From contig CAMDBX010000003.1 of NCBI GenBank assembly GCA_945889445.1, forward strand, positions 49,835-113,834: a stretch of DNA of 64,000 nucleotides. Reading direction: 5' to 3'. Position numbers and translations under genes: made by a program. Below the pieces are notes generated by a model, which was not told the origin of the DNA, ran no database searches, and saw only the letters and a list, made by a program, of their open reading frames with translations. Of this stretch, positions 52,051 through 60,669 are shown piece by piece. Source of the stretch: Rhizobium sp. Q54. GTDB taxonomy: Bacteria > Pseudomonadota > Alphaproteobacteria > Rhizobiales > Aestuariivirgaceae. Position 1 is the first letter of the stretch; each line of letters opens with the position of its first letter.

Positions 52051-53075
52051 GCAAGATCAAGGTCCTTGTCGTTGACGATTCACCCACCATGCGCCAGCTC
52101 GTCGCCAATGTGCTCGAGGCCGACCCGGAGATCGAGGTGGTGGGCGCGGCAAAGTCGGCGCTGCAGGCGCGCGAACTCATCAAGATGCTCAACCCGGACG
52201 TCATGACCCTCGACGTCGAGATGCCGGAAATGGACGGCATCTCCTTCCTTGAAAAGGTGATGCGCCTGAGGCCGATGCCGGTGGTCATGGTGTCCTCGAT
52301 GACGGCCCGCGGCACCGACACCACCATCGCCGCGCTGGCGCTGGGGGCGGTGGATTGCGTGGTCAAGCCCAGTGTCCAGAACCCCAACAGCTTCGACGAG
52401 CTTCCCGCCAAGGTGAAGATCGCCTCCAACGTGAAGCGCCGTGCGCCGGTTGCCCGGGCTGTGGAGCAGACGCCACCTGACGCGAGCGCCTACAAGTCCG
52501 ACGGCAAGATGATCTTCATCGGGTCATCCACCGGTGGTGTCGAGGCGCTGATCTCGATCCTGACGGCCTTTCCCGCCAATTGCCCGCCGACCCTCGTCAC
52601 CCAGCACATGCCCCCGGTGTTCACCCGCAACCTCGCGGTCCGACTCGACAAGATGTGCGCACCCGAAGTCATGGAGGCGACGATCGGCGCGGCCTTGAGG
52701 CCCGGCACGGTCTACATCGCGCCCGGCGGCGAGCTTCACCTCGAGGTGACGGGGCGCTCGACCTTCGCCTGCGCGCTGAAGACGGGCGGCCCGGTGAACG
52801 GCCATTGCCCATCCATCGACCGGTTGTTTTCCTCGGCGGCACGTTCGCTGGGTCCCCGCGCCGTCGGCGTCCTGCTCACCGGAATGGGGCGCGACGGCGC
52901 CCAGGGGCTGCTTGAAATCCGCCAGGCGGGCGGACGCACCATCGCCCAGGACGAGGCCACGTCCATCGTCTACGGCATGCCCAAGGCGGCAGTCGAGCTT
53001 GGCGCGGTCGAGGTCCAGCATCCCATCACACGCATCGGCCACGCCCTCATCGAAGCGACGTCAGCCAGAACCTAG
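52047..53075 (+). CDS. cheB: Chemotaxis methylesterase/deamidase CheB
   Basis: 342 residues. Receiver domain with Asp56 in VMTLDVEMPEMDG, linker, then the esterase with Ser in IGSSTGGVEAL, His in TQHMPP and Asp in LTGMGRDGAQG. Phosphorylation by CheA activates receptor demethylation. Overlaps cheR by 4 nt; cheY2 follows 11 nt after. Confidence 0.95.
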   Translation: MSKIKVLVVDDSPTMRQLVANVLEADPEIEVVGAAKSALQARELIKMLNPDVMTLDVEMPEMDGISFLEKVMRLRPMPVVMVSSMTARGTDTTIAALALGAVDCVVKPSVQNPNSFDELPAKVKIASNVKRRAPVARAVEQTPPDASAYKSDGKMIFIGSSTGGVEALISILTAFPANCPPTLVTQHMPPVFTRNLAVRLDKMCAPEVMEATIGAALRPGTVYIAPGGELHLEVTGRSTFACALKTGGPVNGHCPSIDRLFSSAARSLGPRAVGVLLTGMGRDGAQGLLEIRQAGGRTIAQDEATSIVYGMPKAAVELGAVEVQHPITRIGHALIEATSART

Positions 53076-53086
53076 CGGAGTATACA

Positions 53087-53476
53087 ATGCCTTATATGCA
53101 GCACCTCAAGGTGATGGTCGCCGACGACACATCGGTCAGCCGCATGCTGCTGGTCGACGGCCTGAACGAGATCGGCATCAAGAACACCGTTCTGGCCGCC
53201 GATGGCGAGCAGGCGCTGCAGCTGATGATGTCGGCCCCCTGCCACATCGTTTTCTCGGACATGAACATGCCGAAGCTCAACGGCCTGCAACTGCTCAAGG
53301 CGCTGCGCGAATACACGCCAACGCGCCAGTGCTGCTTCATCCTCGTCACCGGCAAGGGCGACCGCGCGATGATCGAGGAGGGCAAGAAATATGGCCTCAA
53401 CAATTTCCTCGCCAAGCCCTTCACCACGGCAACCCTCAAGGCCGCCATCGAGGCGGTGGTGGGAAAGCTCGTCTGA
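53087..53476 (+). CDS. cheY2: Chemotaxis response regulator CheY2
   Basis: Receiver of 129 residues: ADDTSVSRMLLVDGL, phospho-acceptor Asp58 in IVFSDMNMPKLNG, Thr in LVTGKGD, Lys in LAKPFTT. By position it matches rhizobial CheY2, the form that binds the flagellar motor. The receiver is clearly different from CheY1 (DT in place of DS after the acid pair). Confidence 0.9.
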   Translation: MPYMQHLKVMVADDTSVSRMLLVDGLNEIGIKNTVLAADGEQALQLMMSAPCHIVFSDMNMPKLNGLQLLKALREYTPTRQCCFILVTGKGDRAMIEEGKKYGLNNFLAKPFTTATLKAAIEAVVGKLV

Positions 53477-54000
53477 TGCAGCACCCCGGCCATCATGCCC
53501 GCATCAACATCGTGCAGGGCGAGTATCACGTGAGCGGCGACAAGGGGCTCTCCATTTCCACGTTGCTCGGCTCCTGCGTGGCCGCCTGCATCAATGATCC
53601 GGTCGCGGAGGTGGGCGGCATGAACCACTTCCTGCTCCCGGGCGATGCTTCGGCCTCGCCGCTGTTCTCGCGCCACGGCGTCCACCTCATGGAACTGCTG
53701 ATCAACGGGCTCCTCAAGAAGGGTGCTGCGCGCCACCGGCTGGAGGCCAAGCTGTTCGGCGGTGCGCGCACCATGCTGGGGCTGGGCGACATCGGCGCCA
53801 CCAACGCGAAATTCGCGCAGGACTTCCTCCGGCGCGAGGGCATTGCCATCACCGGCGGCAGCCTCGGCGGCGAAACCGGGCGGCGCATCCAGTTCTGGCC
53901 CGCCTCGGGCCGCGCGATGCAGAAGTTCGTCCGTGCTGTGGAGGAGAAGCCGGTTGCCGTTCCCGCCCTGCCACCCACAGGCGACCTGGAGCTGTTCTGA
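53476..54000 (+). CDS. cheD: Chemoreceptor glutamine deamidase CheD
   Basis: 174 residues. Catalytic Cys in TLLGSCVAACI, His in GGMNHFLLPG and a conserved FGGARTMLGLGDIGATNAKF. Deamidates receptor glutamines and can bind CheC-type phosphatases in other bacteria. Start shares a base with the cheY2 stop (TGATG). Confidence 0.95.
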   Translation: MQHPGHHARINIVQGEYHVSGDKGLSISTLLGSCVAACINDPVAEVGGMNHFLLPGDASASPLFSRHGVHLMELLINGLLKKGAARHRLEAKLFGGARTMLGLGDIGATNAKFAQDFLRREGIAITGGSLGGETGRRIQFWPASGRAMQKFVRAVEEKPVAVPALPPTGDLELF

Positions 54001-54001
54001 C

Positions 54002-54361
54002 ATGAGCCACCTTCCGCTGTCCGTGCTGCTCAACCAGCTCTCCCTTGAGCTGGGCGCGCTCCAGCTCATGGCCGCCGACATGGAGGCCACGGTGGACGAC
54101 ATGATCGAGCGCAACGCCGGCGTGCTCGATGCCCGCAGCATCCAGAACCTGCAGCTTCTCGACATATTGAACCAGACGCTGCTGGCCCTGGCGCAGTTCG
54201 CGGCCAACACCGCGGCGCTGGCCTCGCCCGGCTGGCAGGTCGATGGCCAGTCGGCGGTGTCCGGCCTCAAGCTCGCCAGCCTTGCCCAGCGCCTGTCGCG
54301 CGGCGCGGGCCACGCGGTGACAGTGCAGGACGAGGTCTACGAACTGTTCTCCGACGGCTGA
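54002..54361 (+). CDS. cheT: CheT-like protein with a CheZ-type DxxxQ motif
   Basis: 119 residues, almost all helical, one base after the cheD stop. The helix NLQLLDILNQTLLALAQFA contains DILNQ (Asp54-x-x-x-Gln58), the CheZ phosphatase motif, and lies near the middle of a four-helix-type protein. It sits where S. meliloti has cheT. I infer a CheY-P phosphatase; overall sequence similarity to E. coli CheZ is not obvious. Confidence 0.7.
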   Translation: MSHLPLSVLLNQLSLELGALQLMAADMEATVDDMIERNAGVLDARSIQNLQLLDILNQTLLALAQFAANTAALASPGWQVDGQSAVSGLKLASLAQRLSRGAGHAVTVQDEVYELFSDG

Positions 54362-54372
54362 GGCGGGGCCGC

Positions 54373-55407
54373 TCAGGCCAGCTTCAGCACCACGCGGCCG
54401 ACGATCTTGCCCTTGCGCATCTCGTCCAACACGTCGTTGATGTCCTCCAGCTGCACAGTGCGGATCGTCGCCTTGACCAGGCCATTGGCAGCGAAGGCCA
54501 CCGCCTCGTTCAGGTCCTGCCGGGTGCCCACGTTGGAGCCGCTCACCGAAAGCTCGAGGTTGACGATCGACGAGATCGAGGCGCGGATCTCGTCCGACTT
54601 GCCCCCGGGCAGCCCGATATAGGCTACCGTGCCGCCGGGCCTGAGCATCAGCACCGCCTGCTCGAAGGCCCTGGCTGCAACAGCGGTGACGACAGCCGCA
54701 TGGGTGCCGCCGATCTTGTCCTGGATCACGGCGACAGGGTCGGTCTCCGCGCCATTCACCACCAGCTCGGCGCCCAGCTTCTTCGCCAGCTCCAGCTTCT
54801 CGGCCGAGACGTCCACCGCCGCCACGCGCAGGCCCATGGCACGGGCATACTGGATGGCGATGTGGCCAAGCCCGCCGATGCCGACGACGGCCACCCACTG
54901 CCCGGGCCTCGCCCCCGTGCGCTTGAGGCCGCGATAGGTGGTCACCCCGGCGCACAGGATCGGCGCCATGGCATAGGGGTTGGTGCCTTCGGGCAGCCGG
55001 CCGACGAAGGCCGCCGGGGCAACCATGTACTCGGCATAGCCGCCCGGCTTGGTATAGCCGGTGGCCTCCGCCGCCTTGCAGATCGTCTCCATGCCGGCAA
55101 GGCAGAATTCGCACTGGCCGCAGGCGGAATAGAGCCACGGCACGCCCACCTCGTCGCCCACCTTGAAGCCGGTGACGCCGGGGCCGATCTTGGCCACCTT
55201 GCCCGCCACTTCGTGGCCGGGGATGAGCGGGATCACCGGCGGCGGCGTCCAGTCGCCGTCCACGGCATGGAGGTCGCTGTGGCACACGCCGCAGGCCGTC
55301 ACCTTGATCAGCAGGTCGCCATGGCCGGGCTCCGGCACCGGCACCTGCTCGATCTTCAGCGGGGTCCTCAGCTCGTGGAGAACGGCGGCCTTCATCATCT
55401 GCGTCAT
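54373..55407 (-). CDS. adhP: Zn-dependent alcohol dehydrogenase (AdhP type)
   Basis: MDR-family dehydrogenase, 344 residues. Catalytic Zn site Cys/His in CGVCHSD and GHEVAGKV; structural Zn loop CGQCEFCLAGMETIC; NAD motif GIGGLGHIAIQYARAMG. Closest in pattern to AdhP/ADH1 propanol-preferring enzymes. Start at 55407 (MTQMMKAAV). Convergent with cheT and divergent from the LuxR gene, with one candidate operator in the shared 82-nt region. Confidence 0.92.
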   Translation of the reverse strand: MTQMMKAAVLHELRTPLKIEQVPVPEPGHGDLLIKVTACGVCHSDLHAVDGDWTPPPVIPLIPGHEVAGKVAKIGPGVTGFKVGDEVGVPWLYSACGQCEFCLAGMETICKAAEATGYTKPGGYAEYMVAPAAFVGRLPEGTNPYAMAPILCAGVTTYRGLKRTGARPGQWVAVVGIGGLGHIAIQYARAMGLRVAAVDVSAEKLELAKKLGAELVVNGAETDPVAVIQDKIGGTHAAVVTAVAARAFEQAVLMLRPGGTVAYIGLPGGKSDEIRASISSIVNLELSVSGSNVGTRQDLNEAVAFAANGLVKATIRTVQLEDINDVLDEMRKGKIVGRVVLKLA

Positions 55408-55462
55408 GTCATGTCTCTCGCTTGCATGTCGCGCGAGGATAGATTTCGCCGGCGGGATGTGG

Positions 55463-55483
55463 CCATATCCCCAAAGGATAAGG
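55463..55483. promoter_or_regulatory. 21-bp palindrome in front of luxR-type gene (box 1)
   Basis: Core TATCCCCAAAGGATA (55466-55480) flanked by CC and GG. It overlaps the ribosome-binding region of the LuxR gene and lies about 56 bp from adhP. 16 of 21 bases match the palindrome at 56271-56291. Confidence 0.5.
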
Positions 55484-55489
55484 ACAGAG

Positions 55490-56335
55490 ATGACCGCCCC
55501 CACCGCCCCCAAGCTGCGCCTGCTCGAGCAATGGAGCCGCTCCGTCGCCGAAATCGCCGCCGCCCAGCGCGGCCCCGGCTTCGTCCCCGCCCTGCTGGCG
55601 GGGGTGAAGAAGCTCGTTGATTTCGACTTCGTGATGGTCTTCGCCTATGCCGGCACCTCGCGCCCGCTGACGCTTGCGGACACGCTGGACGCGGAGCGCC
55701 ACGGCGTCATCGCCGAAGACTATGCCGACGGCCCCTTCCTGCTCGACCCGTTCTTCCGCCTCGTCGAGGAAGGCCGCCGCGCGGGCTGCTATCGCCTGCA
55801 TGACGTGGCACCCGACCACTTCCGCCGCAGCGAGTATTTCCGCATCCACTATGGCCGCACCGGCATCGGCGAGGAGATCGGCGTGTTCTTTGACGTGGGC
55901 GCAGGCCTCACCGGCGTCACCTCCTTCAGCCGCTGGGATGCCGCGCCCGCCATCACCCGGGCCGATCTCGACATGCTGCGCGCGCTGGAACCTGCCATCG
56001 GCGCGCTCTGCGCCGGCCACTGGTCCAACCTGCACGCGCGGCGCGAGCCACCGCAACCGCGCGCCGCGCATCCGGCCTATGCCAGCCTGACGCTGCGTGA
56101 GCGCGAGATCATCACCATGGTGCTGCGCGGCCATTCGACGGAATCGATCGCCATGCAACTGTCGATCAGCCCCGGCACGGTGAAGATCCACCGCAAGAAC
56201 ATCTACCGCAAGATGAAGGTCTCGACCCAGGCGGAACTCTTCGCCGCCTTCCTCGGTCTTGCAACCGGGTCCTATTCCCCAAGGGATATGGAAGCCCCGC
56301 CGCAAATCCCGCAACGTCTCAGGCCATCACGATAA
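55490..56335 (+). CDS. LuxR-family transcriptional regulator
   Basis: 281 residues with a C-terminal LuxR HTH (LTLREREIITMVLRGHSTES, IAMQLSISPGTVKIHRKNIY). The N-terminal about 190 residues have no recognisable AHL-binding or receiver motif, so the signal is unknown. Start at 55490 follows GGATAAGGAC. It precedes the PotD-type transporter by 15 nt, and may be cotranscribed with it or control it through the palindromes at 55463 and 56271. Confidence 0.88.
   Translation: MTAPTAPKLRLLEQWSRSVAEIAAAQRGPGFVPALLAGVKKLVDFDFVMVFAYAGTSRPLTLADTLDAERHGVIAEDYADGPFLLDPFFRLVEEGRRAGCYRLHDVAPDHFRRSEYFRIHYGRTGIGEEIGVFFDVGAGLTGVTSFSRWDAAPAITRADLDMLRALEPAIGALCAGHWSNLHARREPPQPRAAHPAYASLTLREREIITMVLRGHSTESIAMQLSISPGTVKIHRKNIYRKMKVSTQAELFAAFLGLATGSYSPRDMEAPPQIPQRLRPSR
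56271..56291. promoter_or_regulatory. 21-bp palindrome in front of the amine transporter (box 2)
   Basis: Core TATTCCCCAAGGGATA (56273-56288) flanked by CC and TGG, within the last codons of the LuxR gene and centred about 70 bp upstream of the transporter ATG. Same design as box 1: CC-n-TA-n-CCCC-AA-n-GG-ATA-n-GG. Confidence 0.5.
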
Positions 56336-56350
56336 TCGGAGGAAAACCCC

Positions 56351-57532
56351 ATGTCGAAGAACTGGTACAGCGACCTGCCACAGTATTATCAGCGCCAGAT
56401 CAAGGCCATGGGCCTTGACGAGGCAGGCATGAACCGCCGCCGCATGCTCAAGGGCATGGCCGGTGCCGCCGGTGTCGCCATGCTCGGCCTCAACACCCGC
56501 CAGGCGCAGGCCGCCACGCAGATGACCTACATGTGCTGGGAAGGCTACAACGATCCGCGCATCATCGACCCCTTCAACAAGGCGAACGACACCGAGATCA
56601 GCTTCGACCTGATCGTCGACAGCCCCGGCGGCTTCGCCAAGCTGCAGGCTGGCGCCTCGCGCGAGGTGGATCTCGTGTCGAGCGACATGCCATGGATCAC
56701 CCGCATGGGCCCGGCGGGCCTCGCGCTGGAACTGAACCCGGACGACTACAAGGACGTCTACGCCGACTTCTACGACCAGTTCAAACCGCCCTTCGAACCC
56801 TTGATGAACGAGGGCAAGACCATTGGCGTCGCCACGCGCTGGGGCTGGGTGGGGCCTTGCGTCAACACCGACGTGACCAAGCCCGAGGTGTGGAAGACCT
56901 ATGACCCGGTCTTCGACCCCGCCAACAAGGACAAGATCTGCGTCATGGACTGGGGCGACTGGCCCATCCTGCCCATGGCGCTGCATGCCGGCATCAATCC
57001 CTATGAGCCGCTGGACGAGAAGCAGCTGAACGAAGTGCGCCTCGTGCTGCGCGCCATGTTCAAGAACACCCGCACCCTGGTGGGCGACCTGACGCAGGCG
57101 CAGAAGGGCCTGCTCGACGGCTCGCTGCTGGGCTGCATCGGTGCCGGTTCCTACCTCACCTCGGCGGTAAGGAAGCAGGGCCACAAGAACATCATGGCCG
57201 TGGTGCCGGAGCCCAAGAACGGCCTGAAGCAGGGCATCATCTGGGTCGAGGCCACCGCGGTACTGAAGGAGTCGGACCAGCCCGATCTCTCCCAGAAGCT
57301 CCTGAAGCATGTTGTCTCCAAGGACGCCGCACACATCCTGGCGCTGCTCGATTCCACCTGCAACGTCGTCACCAACAAGGCTGTCGAATCCCGCTTCACG
57401 CCGGAGGAGAAGGACATCCTGCAGATGGACTACATGTGGACGGCCTACGACAACTCGCAGATGCATCGCATCGCGCCCAACATCGACGAGATGCTGGCGA
57501 TCTGGCAGGAAGAGCTGGCCGCCGCGCAATAA
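56351..57532 (+). CDS. PotD-like ABC transporter substrate-binding protein
   Basis: 393 residues. A twin-arginine signal is placed inside, after 27 residues (NRRRMLKGMAGAAGVAMLGL), cleavage after AQA at about 54, so the exported form is probably folded before export. Mature part of the spermidine/putrescine class (MTYMCWEGYNDPRIIDPFNK, VDLVSSDMPWI). Substrate probably an amine; the N-demethylase operon downstream suggests a methylated amine rather than spermidine. Confidence 0.88.
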   Translation: MSKNWYSDLPQYYQRQIKAMGLDEAGMNRRRMLKGMAGAAGVAMLGLNTRQAQAATQMTYMCWEGYNDPRIIDPFNKANDTEISFDLIVDSPGGFAKLQAGASREVDLVSSDMPWITRMGPAGLALELNPDDYKDVYADFYDQFKPPFEPLMNEGKTIGVATRWGWVGPCVNTDVTKPEVWKTYDPVFDPANKDKICVMDWGDWPILPMALHAGINPYEPLDEKQLNEVRLVLRAMFKNTRTLVGDLTQAQKGLLDGSLLGCIGAGSYLTSAVRKQGHKNIMAVVPEPKNGLKQGIIWVEATAVLKESDQPDLSQKLLKHVVSKDAAHILALLDSTCNVVTNKAVESRFTPEEKDILQMDYMWTAYDNSQMHRIAPNIDEMLAIWQEELAAAQ

Positions 57533-57590
57533 CACCTGCTGGGCCGGGCATGCTGCTGCATTCCCGGCCCGCATTCCCTCCAGGCACCAC

Positions 57591-58694
57591 ATGACCGCCG
57601 CACCGATTCTTTCGATCACCGACGTCCACAAGTCCTACGGTACCTACCCGGCGCTGAAGGGCGTGTCGCTTGACGTGCGGCAGGGCGAGTTCATCGCCCT
57701 CGTCGGTCCCTCGGGCTGCGGCAAGACCACGCTCCTGAAGCAGGTCGCGGGCTTCGAGGACACGACCTCGGGCACGATCCGCATCGAGGGCGAGGACATG
57801 GCGGGCGTTCCCGCCGCACTCCGCCCCACCTCCATGGTGTTCCAGAAGCTGGCGCTGTTCCCGCACATGACGGTGGCGCAGAACATCGGCTTCCCGCTGA
57901 AGCTGCGGAAGGTCGCGCCCAACGTCATCGCCACGCGCGTCGACGACATGATCCGCCTGATGGAGCTGAAGCCCGAATATCTCAAGCGCTATCCCAAGGC
58001 GCTGTCGGGCGGCGAGCAGCAGCGCGTGGCGCTGGCGCGTTCGATGATCTCGTCTCCCAAGCTGCTCCTCCTCGACGAGCCGCTCTCGGCGCTGGACGTC
58101 AAGCTCAAGAAGGTGCTGCAGGCGGAATTGAAGCGCCTGCATCGCTCCGTCGGCGTCACCTTCGTGCACGTCACGCATGACCTCGAAGAGGCGATGATGC
58201 TGGCCGATCGCATCTGCGTGATGCGCGCCGGAAAAATCCTGCAGCTGGGCGAGCCCGCCGACATCTATTACCGCCCGGCCGATCCTTTCGTCGCGGGCTT
58301 CATCGGTGAAACCAACCTCATGCCCATCACCGTCACCGCCTGCAGCGGCGCGCAGGTGAGCTACGGCAGTGATGAGATCGTCGATGCACAGGGCAGTCTC
58401 CCCGCATCGCTCGTCGCCGGGGACGTGGGGCAGGGGCCTGCGCTGATGAACGTCCGCCCGGAGCTGATCCGCCGCTGCGACAAGGATGCGGACGTTGACT
58501 GCAAGCTTCCCGCCACCGTCACCGAGGTCTTCACCAAGGGCGGCACGGTGCAATATCGCGCCCGCTCAACCCAAGGCCTTGAACTCGCCATCGAGATCCA
58601 GGGCACCTCGCATCTTCCCATGCAACTGGGCGAGGACGTGTGGCTCGGCTGGGCCAAGAAGGACATCTGGGTCCTGAAGCCGGGCGAGGCGTAA
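57591..58694 (+). CDS. PotA-like ABC transporter ATPase
   Basis: 367 residues: Walker A GPSGCGKTT, Q-loop VFQKLALFPHMTV, signature LSGGEQQRVAL, Walker B LLLLDEPLSALD, switch THD, and a C-terminal TOBE/OB domain (about 270-367). Polyamine/opine importer class. Follows the binding protein by 58 nt and precedes the permease gene by 3 nt. Confidence 0.93.
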   Translation: MTAAPILSITDVHKSYGTYPALKGVSLDVRQGEFIALVGPSGCGKTTLLKQVAGFEDTTSGTIRIEGEDMAGVPAALRPTSMVFQKLALFPHMTVAQNIGFPLKLRKVAPNVIATRVDDMIRLMELKPEYLKRYPKALSGGEQQRVALARSMISSPKLLLLDEPLSALDVKLKKVLQAELKRLHRSVGVTFVHVTHDLEEAMMLADRICVMRAGKILQLGEPADIYYRPADPFVAGFIGETNLMPITVTACSGAQVSYGSDEIVDAQGSLPASLVAGDVGQGPALMNVRPELIRRCDKDADVDCKLPATVTEVFTKGGTVQYRARSTQGLELAIEIQGTSHLPMQLGEDVWLGWAKKDIWVLKPGEA

Positions 58695-58697
58695 GCC

Positions 58698-59564
58698 ATG
58701 GACATGGAGGTCTCCCGCAGCTGGCGTGACCCGGAACTCTGGGTAAAGGCGCTGCCCAGCGTCGTGCTGCAAACCACCTGCTTCCTCGCACCCCTGGTGA
58801 TGACCTTCATCCTCACCTTCCAGAAGACGCAGAACTTCCAGCTCAACTGGACCTGGAGCCTCGCCACCTGGACCGACGTGTTCACCAAGCCGCATTACTG
58901 GACCATCCTCGGCCACACCCTGTTCATGGCGGTGGCCTGCGTCGTCGTCTGCATCATCATCGCCTTTCCCATCGCCTATGGGCTGGCCACGCGCTTCAAG
59001 CGGCTGGACAACGAAATCAAGGTCCTCATCACCTTCGCCTTCATCACCGATGCCACGCTGAAAACCTTCGGCTGGGTGCTGTTCCTCGACAAGAAGGGCG
59101 CGGCCAACTATCTCCTCGCGCATCTGGGCTTTCCGGCTGAAACCGTGGCCTTCCTGTTCACCGACTGGGCCACGTTGCTAGGCATGGTCTACAACCTTCT
59201 GCCCTTCGCCATCTTCACCATCTATCTCTCGATCGACAACATCGACCGCTCGCTCATCCTTGCGGCCTATGATGCGGGTGCCTCGAAGTTCCGCGCCTTC
59301 TGGGAAGTGACGCTGCCGCTCTCGCGCCCCGGCATCTGGGCAGGCAGCGTGCTGATCTTCCTGTTGGGCGTCGGTGTCTTCCTCGAGCCCAAGGTGCTGG
59401 GCGGCGGCAAGTCGCCCATGTCGGCGGAGTTGATCCGCCAGACCTTCGAAACGCGCGTCAACTGGCCCCTGGGTGCCGCTTTGACGCTCGTCCTCATGGT
59501 GGTCGCCATCTTCGTCGTGCTGCTGTTCAGCCGTGTTGCCGGCATGCGGAGGGCGGGGGCATGA
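58698..59564 (+). CDS. PotB-like ABC transporter permease
   Basis: 288 residues with six hydrophobic segments and the EAA loop AAYDAGASKFRAFWEVTLPL. First of two permeases. Its stop overlaps the next ATG by 4 nt. Standard PotB-type length. Confidence 0.92.
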   Translation: MDMEVSRSWRDPELWVKALPSVVLQTTCFLAPLVMTFILTFQKTQNFQLNWTWSLATWTDVFTKPHYWTILGHTLFMAVACVVVCIIIAFPIAYGLATRFKRLDNEIKVLITFAFITDATLKTFGWVLFLDKKGAANYLLAHLGFPAETVAFLFTDWATLLGMVYNLLPFAIFTIYLSIDNIDRSLILAAYDAGASKFRAFWEVTLPLSRPGIWAGSVLIFLLGVGVFLEPKVLGGGKSPMSAELIRQTFETRVNWPLGAALTLVLMVVAIFVVLLFSRVAGMRRAGA

Positions 59565-60373
59565 ACCACCGCTTCGAAAGCGCACTGGCCAACGTCATCC
59601 TCTACGGGTCGATGGTGGCGGTGCTCGTCTTCTTCTACGTGCCGATCTTCACCCTCATCGCCTTCTCCTTCCAGGAGGGCCGCTTCCTCACGTTGCCGTT
59701 CGATGGCGTGTCGCTCAAGTGGTATGGTGCGCTGTTCCAGTCGGGGGCGGCACTCACCGCGCTGTGGAACTCCACCCTCATCGCCGTCTTTGCCACGGTC
59801 TTCGCCACCGCCATCGGCACCATGGCGGCCATCGTGGCGGTGCGTTACCGCTTCAAGGGCAAGCGCGCCTTCCAGGGTCTGGCCGGGGCGCCGCTCGCCT
59901 TTCCGCAACTCCTGCTCGGCATCGTGCTGCTCCTGTGGTTCTCGGTCCTGGGCCGCTGGTTCGGCTTCAATACCGGCATTGTCACGGCCATCATCGGCCA
60001 CATCGTTTACATCGCGCCCTTCGCCATGGTGATCGTGGCGGTGCAGGTCTACAACTTCGATCCGGTGCTGGAAGATGCCGCGCGCGATTGCGGTGCCTCG
60101 AGCTGGGATGTCTACCGCCATGTCACCATCCCGCTGCTCTGGCCCGGCATCTTCTCCGCCGCGATCTTCGCCTTCCTGCTGAGCTGGGGAAACTTCTACA
60201 TCACCTACAGCCTCGCGGGGTCGACGCGGACCATCCCGACCTTCATCTTTTCGGGCATCGCGGTCGGTTCCTCGCCGCTCTATCCGGCCATTGCCACCGT
60301 GGTCTTCATCCCCGGCATCCTGTTGGTCATCCTCGCCAACCGCTTCCGGCTGCGGGCTGCCAGGGCTGGCTGA
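59561..60373 (+). CDS. PotC-like ABC transporter permease
   Basis: 270 residues, six hydrophobic segments; EAA loop AARDCGASSWDVYRHVTIPL. Pairs with the PotB-like permease. Last gene of the transporter set; about 296 nt of regulatory-looking sequence follow before the demethylase operon. Confidence 0.92.
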   Translation: MNHRFESALANVILYGSMVAVLVFFYVPIFTLIAFSFQEGRFLTLPFDGVSLKWYGALFQSGAALTALWNSTLIAVFATVFATAIGTMAAIVAVRYRFKGKRAFQGLAGAPLAFPQLLLGIVLLLWFSVLGRWFGFNTGIVTAIIGHIVYIAPFAMVIVAVQVYNFDPVLEDAARDCGASSWDVYRHVTIPLLWPGIFSAAIFAFLLSWGNFYITYSLAGSTRTIPTFIFSGIAVGSSPLYPAIATVVFIPGILLVILANRFRLRAARAG

Positions 60374-60511
60374 GCGGGGCAGGGCGGTGAGGATCACCGT
60401 CACGCCAAGCAAGAGCACCAACCAGACCAACATCCACCCATCCCGTTCTGCGCCGCCCGTCATTGGCACGGCAGGAAGCTACATAGCACGTTCGGGAGAA
60501 GAAGTCAATAT

Positions 60512-60528
60512 TTTCCTACATAAGGAAA
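60512..60528. promoter_or_regulatory. Palindrome upstream of the demethylase operon
   Basis: TTTCCT-ACATA-AGGAAA (60512-60528), a perfect 6-bp inverted repeat, in an AT-rich patch. A shorter TTCC-ACGCA-GGAA lies at 60639-60651 close to the gene start. Either may be an operator; no regulator is assigned. Confidence 0.4.
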
Positions 60529-60597
60529 CGATCCGCGCGACGATCCCATGCGGCAGGTCGTCGCTCGCAAACACGCTGCCTCCCTCCATCAGACGAC

Positions 60598-60625
60598 TTG
60601 CGCTTCTCCGATTCCCGTGTACAGT
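60598..60625 (+). promoter_or_regulatory. Weak candidate promoter of the demethylase operon
   Basis: TTGCGC (60598-60603), 16 nt, TACAGT (60620-60625), between the two palindromes. Start would be near 60632, about 38 nt before the GcvT-like ATG. Confidence 0.3.
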
Positions 60626-60669
60626 TTGGAAAAAATAATTCCACGCAGGAAACAATTAGGAGGAGTCGC

